From positions 809,470 to 873,469 of the forward strand of contig NZ_AP018290.1 of the NCBI RefSeq assembly GCF_002368415.1: 64,000 bases of DNA. Direction: 5' to 3'. This document shows positions 1-9,782 of this stretch, in pieces (within the stretch, counting starts at the first letter, position 1; the number at the start of each line of letters is the position of its first letter). The translations under genes were made by a program, and so were the position numbers. The stretch is from Calothrix sp. NIES-4105 (lineage in GTDB: Bacteria; Cyanobacteriota; Cyanobacteriia; Cyanobacteriales; Nostocaceae). The notes beneath the pieces are model-generated. The model worked only from the letters and a program-made list of their open reading frames with translations, was not told the origin of the DNA and searched no databases.

Positions 1-2
1 CC

Positions 3-704
3 GCGAAGGTGTGGCGATGGAAGGAGTTAGGGGAATTGTTAAAAACTGGTTGCGAGTGGTTGAATGATTATTTAATAATTAACCCTACTGAACTGCAAAA
101 ATTAGAAGTCTGTCAAACACCAGCAAAATTAAAAGACGCAGCACCGTTTTTGCTAAAAGCTGGGGAAGCAGAAGCAAAAGTTGGTAATATAGAAAAGGCT
201 ATTGCTACTTTTAAGACGGCTTTCAAGTGGAATCCCGAATTAACTAAATTTGACCCTCAGCAAAAAGCACAAGAGTTTAAGAATAAAGCCGAAGCAGAAC
301 GTTTGGTGATTGATGCAAACCGCTTTGTTGAAGAGAAAAAGATAAAAGAAGCTGTTGCTGCTTACAACCAAGCCCAAAAACTTGACCCTAAAGTGGAAAT
401 AGATGCTAATGCTTGGGCTTATCTTTGCAGGCAAGGTAGCATATATGAATCCGCCAAAGAGGTAATGTTTGCCTGTGAAAAAGCCGTTAAACTTGACCCA
501 AATAATGTTATTATTCGTTCTGTTCGAGGATTTGCCAGAGCGCTAACGGGAGATTACTTTGGCGCCATAACTGACTTCGAGGTATATATAGCTCAAACTG
601 ATGATAAAAAATATAAAGCACTAATGCAAGAATACGTAAAAGTTTTACGAACTGGCAAAAATCCCTTTACTCAGTCTGAGTTAAAGAAATTGCGTGAGGA
701 ATAA
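3..704 (+). CDS. TPR-type protein, 5' end outside window
   Basis: The frame is open to the left edge, so the gene begins upstream; the GTG at 9 is only the first possible start inside the window. About 230 residues are visible. They are helical and contain TPR-like units, such as an alternating A/L pattern around GNIEKAIATFKTA and AVAAYNQAQKLDP. The first 30 residues (WLNDYLIINPTELQKLEVCQ) closely resemble the C-terminal tail of the AAA-WD40 protein encoded at 2143-5865 (WLNNYLITHPKDLEKLEVCQ). The missing part is therefore probably a WD40 or AAA-WD40 protein with an added TPR tail. The role is likely scaffold or signalling; no catalytic motif is visible. Confidence 0.75.
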   Translation, partial: AKVWRWKELGELLKTGCEWLNDYLIINPTELQKLEVCQTPAKLKDAAPFLLKAGEAEAKVGNIEKAIATFKTAFKWNPELTKFDPQQKAQEFKNKAEAERLVIDANRFVEEKKIKEAVAAYNQAQKLDPKVEIDANAWAYLCRQGSIYESAKEVMFACEKAVKLDPNNVIIRSVRGFARALTGDYFGAITDFEVYIAQTDDKKYKALMQEYVKVLRTGKNPFTQSELKKLREE

Positions 705-730
705 CGCAATTATGTAACGGATACAACTTT

Positions 731-829
731 GCAACGGATACAACGGATGTAACGGATAAATGGTTAGTTACAAACAAAATCTATTGGTTTATAACTAACT
801 ATCCGTTACATCCGTTCATCATCCGTTGC
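731..829. repeat. Long nested inverted repeat after the TPR gene
   Basis: Three nested arm pairs match: 731-739 with 821-829, 742-758 with 800-816 (17 bp perfect) and 764-770 with 792-798. The arms are built from the unit AACGGAT, repeated several times. The structure lies 27 bp after the stop of the TPR gene and could end transcription on either strand, but it has no T-run. A repeat-derived palindrome is equally possible. Confidence 0.6.
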
Positions 830-855
830 CAATCTTCTTAACCGCCCAAATTTAA

Positions 856-960
856 TAACTAAAATATAACTCAATCAAAACTAAAACTTCTCCATACCGA
901 ATTCAAATAGCAGCACTGTTTAATGGAGTCATTGAGTTAAACGAGACAATATCATGCTGC
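856..960 (+). promoter_or_regulatory. Duplicated upstream region, copy 1 (protease gene)
   Basis: This 105-bp stretch, which covers the leader and first codons of the trypsin-like protease gene, matches 6645-6749 at a constant offset of 5789 bp with few differences and no indels. It presumably holds the promoter and translation start, because it ends at the ATG at 954. No convincing Shine-Dalgarno sequence is visible. I infer promoter function from position only. Confidence 0.55.
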
Positions 961-2033
961 ATCAACTAAAAAAACTCCCAGCTTTACTTCTTTCCTCAGC
1001 TTTACTCACTACTTTAACCCCTATTGCCCCTGCAAATTCTCAAGTACCCACAAGCGCGCGACAGTTACACATAAACTCTACTCAATCACAGAAACTGTCA
1101 GCGAGCAACTTACTAGCTGAAAATACTAAATCATCAGTGGTTCGAGTTGTTATAGGGTGCAACGTTAAAGCGTACTTGCCTAAAAATGGTAAAATATATA
1201 ACTTGAAAAAAATGATTGGTCATGGTTCAGGATTTTTTGTCAATTCCAATGGCTACATCGTTACTAATGCCCATGTTACAAATTTAACCACTGAAGAATG
1301 CCAAGAATACTTTCTACAAGAATTGGCTATTAAGTTAAAAGATGATGGTGAGGATTTAGATGCTGTACTGCAGCAGTTAAAATGGATTGAAGCTAAACCT
1401 ATTTACCAAGTAAAATTACCAAATGGAGAATCGCTTCCCTTCCAAATTCTAAAATCAGGCGCCGTAATTGGTGAAGGTAAGGATGTTTCGATAATCAAGA
1501 TTAATATGCGTAATGCACCCGTACTAAAATTAGCAGATTCATCAAAAGTGCAGGTTCTAGATAAAGTTATAGCAGTTGGATATCCGGGACTAATCGAAAC
1601 GTCAAATATATTTGATAAAAAATCACTTTTAGAAGCAACTTTTACTAGTGGTGAAATATCTGCTCTCAAAACCCTTAAAGATAATATACCAGTTATCCAA
1701 GTAAGCGCGCCTGCTGCACCAGGTAACTCAGGTGGACCTGTACTTAACGAACAAGGTGAAGTTATTGGCATAGTTACTTTTGGTCCACACGAAAGCAACA
1801 GTTACGTTTTTGTGTTTACCAGTAATACAATACAAGAATTTCTGACATCTTTAGGTGTTACAAATGAACAAGGATTAATTAATCAGAAGTACAACGAAGG
1901 ACTGCAATTATATAATCAAGGACAATACGCGCGCGCGTTGCAGATATTTCAATTAGTCAAACGTCTATTTCCTTACCATTCTGAAGTTGATAAATTTATT
2001 CAGCAAAGTATACAAATAATTTCTTCGCTTTAA
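954..2033 (+). CDS. Secreted trypsin-like serine protease
   Basis: 359 residues. An N-terminal signal peptide with a hydrophobic stretch at about residues 8-24 is followed by a likely cleavage near PANSQ, so it should act in the periplasm or outside. The chymotrypsin-fold triad is visible: His107 in TNAHV, Asp177 in GKDVSII and Ser259 in GNSGGP. This resembles the protease core of HtrA/Deg-type peptidases, but no PDZ domain follows. Instead the last 60 residues look like one TPR-like helical hairpin (YNEGLQLYNQGQYARALQIF). The gene stands alone, with its leader duplicated 5.8 kb downstream. A housekeeping DegP role is unlikely without PDZ; cyanobacteria often carry such S1C/trypsin_2 proteases in signalling clusters. 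The family call is firm; the substrate is unknown. Confidence 0.85.
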   Translation: MLHQLKKLPALLLSSALLTTLTPIAPANSQVPTSARQLHINSTQSQKLSASNLLAENTKSSVVRVVIGCNVKAYLPKNGKIYNLKKMIGHGSGFFVNSNGYIVTNAHVTNLTTEECQEYFLQELAIKLKDDGEDLDAVLQQLKWIEAKPIYQVKLPNGESLPFQILKSGAVIGEGKDVSIIKINMRNAPVLKLADSSKVQVLDKVIAVGYPGLIETSNIFDKKSLLEATFTSGEISALKTLKDNIPVIQVSAPAAPGNSGGPVLNEQGEVIGIVTFGPHESNSYVFVFTSNTIQEFLTSLGVTNEQGLINQKYNEGLQLYNQGQYARALQIFQLVKRLFPYHSEVDKFIQQSIQIISSL

Positions 2034-2142
2034 TAACACACTAGAATTCTAATACTTGTAGGTTGGGTTCAGAAACGTTAACGTAAACGAAATTTTTCTT
2101 TATGGTAGTTATCACTTATGAAAACCCAACAATAGTATTGTT

Positions 2143-5100
2143 TTAATTTTGGCATACCTCTAATTTTTCTAAGTCCTTCGGATGAGTTATCAGGTAATTA
2201 TTTAACCATTTACAACCCCGTACCAGCAGTTGATTTAAGTCTTCAACCTGCCATATCCGTGCAGTGTGATCGTCGGATGCTGTGATTATACGTTGTCCAT
2301 TATGACTAAAACTAGCACTATTAACTCTACTAATATGACCTTTAAGGAGAGCTAATTGCTTGCCAGAAATGTCCCACACCCGCGCGGTTTTATCATCAGA
2401 TGCAGTGACTATAAGTTGTCCATTATGACTAAAACTAGCACTGTTAACTCTACTAATATGCCCTTTAAGGAGAGTTAATTGCTTGCCAGAAATATCCCAT
2501 ACCCGCGCGGTGTTGTCAAAGGATGCAGTTACTATACTTTTGCTATCGTGGCTAAAACTAGCACTCCTAACTATATAAGTATGCCCTTCAAGTACGGCTA
2601 ATTGCTCGCCAGAAATGTTCCACACCCGTGCGGTATTGTCTCTGGAGGCAGTGACTATCAGGCGCCCTGAAGGACTAAAAATCGCACTTCTTACTCCATC
2701 AGTATGTCCTTTAAGTTCGGCTAATTTATTACCAAAGATATCCCACACTTGTGCAGTATCATCAAAGGATGCGGTAACTATACGTTTCCCATCTGGACTA
2801 AAATTAGCGCTCCAAACTATACCAGTATGCCCTTTGAGTTCGGCTAATTGGTTCCCAGAAATGTCCCACACCCGTGCGGTGTTGTCATCGGATGCGGTGG
2901 CTATACGTTTGCCATCGTGACTAAAATTAGCACTGTTAACTATATCAGTATGCCCTTCGAGTACGGCTAATGGCTTGCCTCTGATGTCCCACAAGCGCGC
3001 GGTGCTGTCATCGGATGCAGTGACTATCAGGCGCCCATTATGACTAAAATTAGCACTATTAACTTTTTTAGTATGCCCTTTGAGTACGGCTAATTTCTTG
3101 CCTTTTAGATTCCACACCTGTGCGGTTTTATCATCCGATGCAGTAACTATGTGTTGACCATCTGGACTAAAACTACTACTTCTAACTCTACCAGTATGCT
3201 CTTTGAGTTGGGCTAATTGCTTGTCTCTTATATCCCATAACCTTGCAGTGTTGTCATAGGATGCGGTGACTATATGTTGACCATCTGGACTAAAACTAGC
3301 ATTCAAAATTGCATCGACATGCCCTTTGAGTTGGGCTATTTGCTTGCCAGAAATATCCCACACCAGCGCGGTTCCGTCATTGGATGCAGTGATTATGTGT
3401 TGACCATCTTGACTAAAATTAGCACTGTTAACTTGATCGATATGCCCTGTGAGTTGGGCTATTTGCTTACCAAAAATATCCCATAACCGCGCGGTTTTGT
3501 CAAAGGATGCTGTAACTATGTGTTGACCATCTGGACTAAAACTAGCACTGTTAACTTTATCAGTATGCCCTATGAGTACAGCTAATTGATTGCCAGAAAT
3601 ATCCCACACCCGCGCGGTTTTATCATCAGATGCAGTGACTATGTGTTGCCCATTATGACTAAAACTAGCACTTAAAACGGCGCCAGTATGCTCTTTGAGT
3701 TCGGCTAATAGCTTGCCAGAGATATCCCACACCCGCGCGGTGTTGTCAAAGGATGCGGTGACTATATGTTGCCCATTATGACTAAAACCAGCACTTAAAA
3801 CGGGGTCAGTATGACCATTGAGTTCAGCTAATGGTTTGCCTTTGATGTCCCACACCCGTGCGGTTTTGTCAAGGGATGCGGTGACTATATGTTGCCCGTC
3901 TGGACTAAAATTAGCACTTAAAACGGCGCCAGTATGCCCATTGAGTTCGGCTAATAACTTGCCAGAAATATCCCAAACCCGTGCGGTTTTGTCATCGGAT
4001 GTAGTAACTATGCGTTGCCCATTATGACTAAAACTTGCACTTAAAACGGCGCCAGTATGACCATTGAGTACGGCTAATGGCTTACCTTTGATGTCCCACA
4101 CGCGCGCGGTTTTGTCCCAGGATGCGGTAACTATATGTTGCCCATTATGACTAAAATTAGCGCTCCTAATTGCACCAGTATGTTCTGTAAGTTGATTCTG
4201 CTCGTTAATATTATCCAGAATTATCTTTAAAGCTAATCGAGGACTATCAGCAGGATATTCTTTTAGTGTCCGACCACTATTAAGAACCTCTTGCAACTCT
4301 TGCCCAGCTTGCATAGCTAGTAATAATGGTTCTATTTCTTGAGATTCAAATAGTTGTGTAGCATTTAATCCTGCTTGTTCTAATCTTATAGCTTGTTGAG
4401 TTTCTGTAATGGTTTTAAAAGCCCATGTTCCCGCTAATATGACTACTATAAGTGAGAATGCCAATATTACAGAGCCAATACGAACCTGTCTCTTGGCTTT
4501 CTGATTTGCAGCCTTCAAAATTTTATTGGCTTTATCAGTCGCCTCTAACTTTTTTCTTTCTGCCTTTAAATTAATTTCCGATTCTAGGTTTTCTAGTTCC
4601 CTAACCCTTTGTATTTCTCGTTTGGACAATTCTTGACTTGACTGAAAAAATTGATAATCGCTTAAGCCCAAGCTTTTATTTTCTGCCCATATTAAAGCAT
4701 CACTTAGCGCCTCTCCCCGCAACAACCGTGACTCATCGGTAAAACCTGAATCAATCCAAGCTTTCAATGCTTCAGCATAAGGTCGCAGCTTTGCTAATTC
4801 CCTCTCAACCCAATATAGGTTAAAAACACATTGATAAACACGGTTGTAAACTTCTAATTTTCCTTCCTGCCTGACGACTAATCCTGACAGAAGCATTGTC
4901 CCTTGTTCGGAACTATTATCTGCTGCTACAGAGCCTTTGAGTAAAATTTGTTGATACAGTTCCAGCAAACAACCCGCGCGCTGCTCATTACTGGTTAAGC
5001 GGTTGCTAATTGTTTTTAAATGCTCCGGTTCATCTTGAGATTGCCAATTTTCAATTATGTACTTTTGAACTATCTGCTCAATATTCGGCTGTTTGCTTTC

Positions 5101-5865
5101 TGCTTGCTCAATTACTAACTTGCACAACTTCTGGGTCAAAAACGGCTGTCCTTGAGTCCACTCCAATATCTCTTTTAAAACAGCTTCAGGATTATCTACC
5201 TTTGGTACTAATGGGTGAATTAACGATAAAGAAGCTTCTTCAAATCTAAAGCCAGTTAGCTCAATTGCTTGACCGATATTAAACGGCGTGCGGTTTTTGT
5301 CGGCTATTAAGTCTGATGGTGTAGCGACCCCTAACAGGCAAAATGTAAGTCGATTGTACTCTGGAATATCGACTCGCCGATTATAACACGCGCGGATAAA
5401 AGCAAAAAAATCATCGCTCTGAAAGTTTAAACTGAGAACACTATCAATCTCATCAATAAAAATGACAATATCTTCCGACAATTCTTTGAACAAGATTGAT
5501 TCAATAAACTCTCTAAATTGCTCCAAAGGTGACAACCAATTTCGCTCTTTAATCCAGCTTCTTAGATTGATATCTAAATCGAAGTCTTTAGTAATATCGT
5601 TAAGTATTCCAGCATACCACTGCTGCAAAGTTGTTTGTTGAGTATTTTTGCTGGAAATATCGATGATACTACAAGCTACTCCTGCTGCTTTTAGCCGACT
5701 CATTACTTGAACCCGCAAGCTAGATTTTCCCGTCTTGCGCGCGTTAAACACATAACAAAAGTGACCTGCTTTCAGTGAGTCATACAGTTGATTATCAGCT
5801 TGGCGCCTGACATAAGTAGGCGATTTTTCACTTAGAGTTGCACTAACCTCATATTTATAATTCAT
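2143..5865 (-). CDS. AAA-like ATPase with transmembrane segment and 16 WD40 repeats
   Basis: 1240 residues. The N-terminus is an AAA_35-type NTPase: Walker A-like NARKTGKSS at 41-49 and Walker B VIFIDEID near residue 135. A single hydrophobic segment at about 459-481 follows a charged coiled region and should anchor the protein in the membrane. Residues about 558-1208 hold 16 WD40 repeats of about 41 residues, each ending in VWDI or LWDI, then a short C-terminal tail shared with the gene at 3-704. Such proteins are STAND-like sensors or scaffolds in filamentous cyanobacteria. The repeats are nearly identical in DNA, which points to recent homogenisation. Partner and signal cannot be told from sequence. 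Confidence 0.85.
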   Translation of the reverse strand: MNYKYEVSATLSEKSPTYVRRQADNQLYDSLKAGHFCYVFNARKTGKSSLRVQVMSRLKAAGVACSIIDISSKNTQQTTLQQWYAGILNDITKDFDLDINLRSWIKERNWLSPLEQFREFIESILFKELSEDIVIFIDEIDSVLSLNFQSDDFFAFIRACYNRRVDIPEYNRLTFCLLGVATPSDLIADKNRTPFNIGQAIELTGFRFEEASLSLIHPLVPKVDNPEAVLKEILEWTQGQPFLTQKLCKLVIEQAESKQPNIEQIVQKYIIENWQSQDEPEHLKTISNRLTSNEQRAGCLLELYQQILLKGSVAADNSSEQGTMLLSGLVVRQEGKLEVYNRVYQCVFNLYWVERELAKLRPYAEALKAWIDSGFTDESRLLRGEALSDALIWAENKSLGLSDYQFFQSSQELSKREIQRVRELENLESEINLKAERKKLEATDKANKILKAANQKAKRQVRIGSVILAFSLIVVILAGTWAFKTITETQQAIRLEQAGLNATQLFESQEIEPLLLAMQAGQELQEVLNSGRTLKEYPADSPRLALKIILDNINEQNQLTEHTGAIRSANFSHNGQHIVTASWDKTARVWDIKGKPLAVLNGHTGAVLSASFSHNGQRIVTTSDDKTARVWDISGKLLAELNGHTGAVLSANFSPDGQHIVTASLDKTARVWDIKGKPLAELNGHTDPVLSAGFSHNGQHIVTASFDNTARVWDISGKLLAELKEHTGAVLSASFSHNGQHIVTASDDKTARVWDISGNQLAVLIGHTDKVNSASFSPDGQHIVTASFDKTARLWDIFGKQIAQLTGHIDQVNSANFSQDGQHIITASNDGTALVWDISGKQIAQLKGHVDAILNASFSPDGQHIVTASYDNTARLWDIRDKQLAQLKEHTGRVRSSSFSPDGQHIVTASDDKTAQVWNLKGKKLAVLKGHTKKVNSANFSHNGRLIVTASDDSTARLWDIRGKPLAVLEGHTDIVNSANFSHDGKRIATASDDNTARVWDISGNQLAELKGHTGIVWSANFSPDGKRIVTASFDDTAQVWDIFGNKLAELKGHTDGVRSAIFSPSGRLIVTASRDNTARVWNISGEQLAVLEGHTYIVRSASFSHDSKSIVTASFDNTARVWDISGKQLTLLKGHISRVNSASFSHNGQLIVTASDDKTARVWDISGKQLALLKGHISRVNSASFSHNGQRIITASDDHTARIWQVEDLNQLLVRGCKWLNNYLITHPKDLEKLEVCQN
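2230..4190. repeat. Tandem 123-bp WD40-coding repeats
   Basis: Sixteen units of about 123 bp encode the WD40 blades of the AAA-WD40 protein. Neighbouring units, for example the two nearest 2280-2480, are almost identical at DNA level (shared ACTAATATG and TTGCTTGCCAGAAAT blocks). This indicates expansion or gene conversion. Sixteen is not a multiple of seven, so the propeller arrangement is not obvious. Confidence 0.8.
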
Positions 5866-6288
5866 AAAACTAATTCATAAAACCCTTTTCCAAAAACTAC
5901 TTAGTAGCAGTTATTTTGAACTCCCTCCAATTTTATACCCGTAGCTGACTGTTATAATTGAGTCACTGTATGTATGAACTAACTAGTGCCATATATCTAC
6001 CTACATCAAAATTCGAGTAAATTTGAGTTCAACTGTAGAAATTTGAGTTACTTTTGACTTATGTGCGACTTTAATCATATTATAGCTATCCTATAAACTT
6101 ATTTTTGTTGCGTTTTGCAAAGCGCATTTCTTATTTTCAGGGTTAAAGTCGCCACCTGCCTGGAGCCTGAAGCCTTTTTGAGCTTCTGCAAAAATCGTAG
6201 AGAAATAAAATATTACTAAAATATCTCTAAGGCTATCTCCAATACCAAGGGTGTTTGATGGAATCATCAAGTCAGTGCAGACACCCAT
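5866..6288. other. Intergenic region, nothing recognised
   Basis: About 420 bp of AT-rich sequence between the AAA-WD40 start and the next small frame. A minus-strand open frame at 6091-6288 has no family features or ribosome binding site. No stem-loop or clear promoter was found. Confidence 0.4.
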
Positions 6289-6543
6289 ATGCTATACAGT
6301 ACGAACATAACTAATAAAAAACCCTCTACTCTTTTTATTTTTTCTTCACTAGCAGTAATTCTTCTAAACACTGGTGACTATAGTAAAGCAAATGCAAACG
6401 ATATTCCTAACCAAATAGCGCCAGTTGCGGAATCAACCCCTAAAAAACCTAGTAAAAACAACAGTAAAGCTCCTCGAAAAAGCCGTTCCGGCTCAATCCA
6501 AAACAAAGTACCCCTAGCCGACTATTGCAAAGAGCGTAGCTAA
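6289..6543 (+). CDS. Possible small exported protein
   Basis: 84 residues beginning with a hydrophobic segment (TLFIFSSLAVILLNTG) that could be a signal peptide, followed by a basic, lysine- and serine-rich tail (TPKKPSKNNSKAPRKSRS). No family is recognised and no Shine-Dalgarno precedes the ATG, so this may be a chance frame. It is included because the leader-plus-basic-tail layout is coherent. Confidence 0.3.
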   Translation: MLYSTNITNKKPSTLFIFSSLAVILLNTGDYSKANANDIPNQIAPVAESTPKKPSKNNSKAPRKSRSGSIQNKVPLADYCKERS

Positions 6544-6644
6544 AATTTTTGGGAGCGATGCTGTTGATTATATATCTAAAAAATAACGCTCTTCATTGGC
6601 GCCAGTCTGCACATATGTCAGGATTAAGTTTTGGTTGTATCACC

Positions 6645-6749
6645 TAACTAAAATATAACTCAATCAAAACTAAAACTTCTCCATGCCGAACTCAAATAGC
6701 AGCAGTGTTTAATTGAATCATCGAGTTAAACGAAACGATACCATGCGGC
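6645..6749 (+). promoter_or_regulatory. Duplicated upstream region, copy 2
   Basis: Matches 856-960 collinearly. It ends with an ATG at 6743 that opens a 27-codon frame starting MRRQVNKLS, compared with MLHQLKKLP in the protease gene. So the first codons were copied too, and the copied gene is then lost. The oligopeptidase gene follows 150 bp later and may be transcribed from this copy. Confidence 0.5.
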
Positions 6750-6897
6750 GCCAAGTAAATAAACTCTCGCGTCTCTACAAGGATATATTTTTTACAATTC
6801 ATATTCCCTTAACATCAATCGCTTGATAAATACATGCACTCGTTGCGATGCCAAATTTCTAAAACAAAAAGCTCAAATTATCTATCGGAGATATCTA

Positions 6898-9123
6898 ATG
6901 CTGAAGAAACATTTGACAACATTATTTGCAATTACTTTACTTTGTACAGTATCGTTAAATGCTTGTGCTACAGCTAACAAAACTTTAGAAGAACAAGCCA
7001 AATCACTAAATATTACTGCATCGCTTGTTCAAAATCAAAAGGCACCAGTCACAACACAAGTAAAGTCTATTCAACCACCACTGGCGCCAAAAAAACCTCA
7101 TCAAGAAGTTCGTCATGGTGAAATTATCCACGATAATTATTTTTGGTTACGCGATAAAGAAAATCCGGAAGTATTAAAACACCTGAAAGCCGAAAATGCA
7201 TATACTGAGTCCTTAACAGCTAATTTAAAACCGCTGCAAACACAGTTATATCAGGAAATGCTGGGACGAGTACAGGAGAATAAAACTAGCGTCGCTGTAC
7301 AATCGGGAAATAATCTTTACTATACGCGCTACGAAAAAGGTAAAAATTATCCTATTCATTGCCGTAAAAAGAACGCAAATGCTAAAGAAGAAATTTTATT
7401 AGATCAAAATCAACTTGCGGCTCAATATAAGTATTTGAACGTTAGCCTGTTTAATGTTAGTAACGATGGTAATTTGCTTGCTTACGCTATTGATACTAAA
7501 GGTGATATTCGTTATAATCTCATCGTGAAGGATTTACGGTCGGGGAAAATACTGTCTAACTCAATTCAAAATATTACTTCGCTAACTTGGGCAAGCGATA
7601 ATACACTATTTTATGTTACCGCAGACCAAACTACTAATCGTCCGAATACTTTATGGCGCCTTAAATTAGGAAGCAAACCACAAAAGGTGATTGAAGAAAA
7701 AGATGTAGAATTTTCCTCACAAGTTAGTCGCACTAAAGACAAAAAGTACATTCTATATACAGTCAGCAGTAAAGATACTAGCGAAACATATTACCTTGAT
7801 GCAGCTAAATCCGAGGGTAATTTGCAAATCATCTCGAAACGTGCAAAAGGGTATGAGTACTTAGTTGAACACCGCAATTGCTTGTGGTATATAATTACTA
7901 ATAAAGGTGTAAATAATCAAAAAGCTATCAATTACCGAATTGTAACTTTACCTGTTGGCAATTCTAAAGGCGCCGAACAAGAGTTTTTACCGCATAATCA
8001 AAGTGTATTAATAAATGGTATTGACTTGTATAAAGATTTTGCGGTTATATCGGAGAAAAAGCTTGGTTTAAATAGATTTTTAGTATATAGTTTTCAAACT
8101 AAAAAATGGCGTGAAGTTAATTTTCCTGATAGTGTTTACACTGCTTTTTTAGGAGTTGAGCAAGAATCTACACGTGAGATTATTAATCAACCGTTTGATT
8201 CTAATTGTTTTCGCTACACTTATACGTCCTTGGTTTCACCGACAGCTATTTACGAGCAAAACCTTGCTACAGGTACACAGAAGATAATTAAGCGCAAACA
8301 AGTTCCTAACTACGATGTTAGTAAGTATACAACAGAAAGAGTATGGGCACCAGTCCGAGATGGTGTGAAAGTTCCCTTATCCATAGTTTACCGTAAAGGT
8401 GTTGAGCGTAATGGTCAGGCGCCTTTGTTAATGTACGGTTATGGTGCATACGGTTTAGGACAAGAGGCACAATTCGATAGCAATTTAATTAGCTTACTCG
8501 ATAGAGGTGTAATATATGTCATTGCTCATACACGTGGTGGGGATGAATTAGGCAAGCAGTGGTACCTTGACGGTAAGTTGATGAACAAGAAAAACACTTT
8601 TAATGATTTTATTGATAGTGCCGAATATTTAATCAGTAACCGTTGGACATCTCCTGACCGTTTATTAATTAGTGGTGCAAGTGCAGGTGGTTTACTCATT
8701 GGTACTGTCGTCAACATGCGGAGCGACCTTTTCAAAGCAGCACATCTCGGTGTACCTTTTGTAGATATCATGAACACAATGTGGGATGAGAGCTTACCAT
8801 TAACTACAGAAGAATACCTCGAATGGGGCAACCCGCACTCTAAAGCTGCCTACGATTATATGCGTGCTTATAGTCCTTATGATAATTTGGCGCCTAAAGC
8901 TTACCCTGCAATACTTCTCACCACCAGTATTAATGATAGCCAAGTTGGATATTGGGAACCGACAAAATACGTCGCTAAATTGCGTACCTTAAAAACAGAC
9001 AATAATCCGTTGTTACTAAAAATTAACCTAGAAGCAGGTCATCAAGGCGCCAGTGGTCGTTACGAGGAACTCAAAGAAACTGCATTTAAGTATGCTTGGA
9101 TGCTCTCACAAGTTAGATTTTAA
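6898..9123 (+). CDS. ptrB: Oligopeptidase B, lipoprotein form (S9A family)
   Basis: 741 residues from the ATG at 6898, chosen because GGAG sits 8 bp upstream and a lipoprotein signal follows directly (lipobox LNAC). A TTG at 6823 would add 25 residues with no signal features. A beta-propeller domain comes first and an alpha/beta-hydrolase catalytic domain last. The triad is Ser595 in GASAGG, Asp680 in NDSQVGYWEP and His715 in AGHQG. The NDSQVxYWEPxKxVAKLR block is characteristic of oligopeptidase B, which cleaves short peptides after Arg or Lys. Bacterial PtrB is usually cytoplasmic, so the lipobox implies an unusual envelope location. The gene lies alone behind a copied promoter segment. Confidence 0.85.
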   Translation: MLKKHLTTLFAITLLCTVSLNACATANKTLEEQAKSLNITASLVQNQKAPVTTQVKSIQPPLAPKKPHQEVRHGEIIHDNYFWLRDKENPEVLKHLKAENAYTESLTANLKPLQTQLYQEMLGRVQENKTSVAVQSGNNLYYTRYEKGKNYPIHCRKKNANAKEEILLDQNQLAAQYKYLNVSLFNVSNDGNLLAYAIDTKGDIRYNLIVKDLRSGKILSNSIQNITSLTWASDNTLFYVTADQTTNRPNTLWRLKLGSKPQKVIEEKDVEFSSQVSRTKDKKYILYTVSSKDTSETYYLDAAKSEGNLQIISKRAKGYEYLVEHRNCLWYIITNKGVNNQKAINYRIVTLPVGNSKGAEQEFLPHNQSVLINGIDLYKDFAVISEKKLGLNRFLVYSFQTKKWREVNFPDSVYTAFLGVEQESTREIINQPFDSNCFRYTYTSLVSPTAIYEQNLATGTQKIIKRKQVPNYDVSKYTTERVWAPVRDGVKVPLSIVYRKGVERNGQAPLLMYGYGAYGLGQEAQFDSNLISLLDRGVIYVIAHTRGGDELGKQWYLDGKLMNKKNTFNDFIDSAEYLISNRWTSPDRLLISGASAGGLLIGTVVNMRSDLFKAAHLGVPFVDIMNTMWDESLPLTTEEYLEWGNPHSKAAYDYMRAYSPYDNLAPKAYPAILLTTSINDSQVGYWEPTKYVAKLRTLKTDNNPLLLKINLEAGHQGASGRYEELKETAFKYAWMLSQVRF

Positions 9124-9448
9124 TTACTCCCCAACCTGCAAATATTAGCGCGCCGAGTAGTATCGCTAGTGGTCTGTCTTATTTATTTTGTCAGATTGGC
9201 GCCGTTCAGAAACTCTCCTAAATCAATAAATTACTATGGCACACTCAATCATCTTGCGAAAGATAAACAGGAAATGATTATACAACATGTAGATGATATG
9301 GCGAATTTTTCAGCCAGCAGTATTTTAGCGAGTGTTTAGACCTTTCATTTCAGCATCTACAATCAATTATTCTGTGGAGTTATCTTAGAAATTGGTTCAA
9401 GACTTGTTTCAATGCGAAGCAGTACAATAAGTTTTGGGTGTTCAATTA
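9124..9448. other. Intergenic region with unidentified coding debris
   Basis: A short plus-strand frame at about 9225-9340 (INYYGTLNHLAKDKQ through SILASV, then stop) looks coding in composition but has no start and no recognised family. It is probably a gene remnant at the edge of the decayed mobile region. Nothing else is visible here. Confidence 0.3.
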
Positions 9449-9640
9449 TTTTTTCTACCGGAACCTCTTTGGTTACTGGCTAAACTAGCACGGTATCTTT
9501 CAATCGCGCGTTTCGGAGCTTTGGGGTCATTACGGTTATGTAACCAATCTTGGATAAGCTCCAATTTATAGCGAATACATCAACAGTTAATTTCTACCCA
9601 GTGGATACCTTCTATCCATGTACCGTTGCGGCGCCAATTA
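9449..9640 (-). pseudogene. Truncated copy of the small HTH/excisionase-like gene
   Basis: This segment is clearly homologous over about 190 bp to the minus-strand gene at 10969-11271. It shares blocks such as GAACCTCTTTGGTTACTGG and GGGTCATTACGGTTATG. It lacks the N-terminal half and breaks off at a GGCGCC site near 9635, so it cannot make the full protein. It shows that the module was duplicated and one copy decayed. Confidence 0.75.
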
Positions 9641-9782
9641 AATTGTAGAGTGTAGGGGAGGCAAAAAGCAGTGTGGATGTTCCTCCTGCTTTATTGCTGT
9701 TGCGTCACAGCAATGATAATACCAAATAAAGCGTTTTCTTAAACTGCTGTGACGCACCACTTGTAATCGAAGTAAGTAAAAT

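Noticed and set aside
240-434. Minus-strand open frame inside the TPR gene
   Set aside because: It is the antisense of a convincing coding region and has no features of its own.
2230-4190. CRISPR-like regular repeats
   Set aside because: The 123-bp period is coding (WD40 blades); there are no short palindromic repeats with unique spacers.
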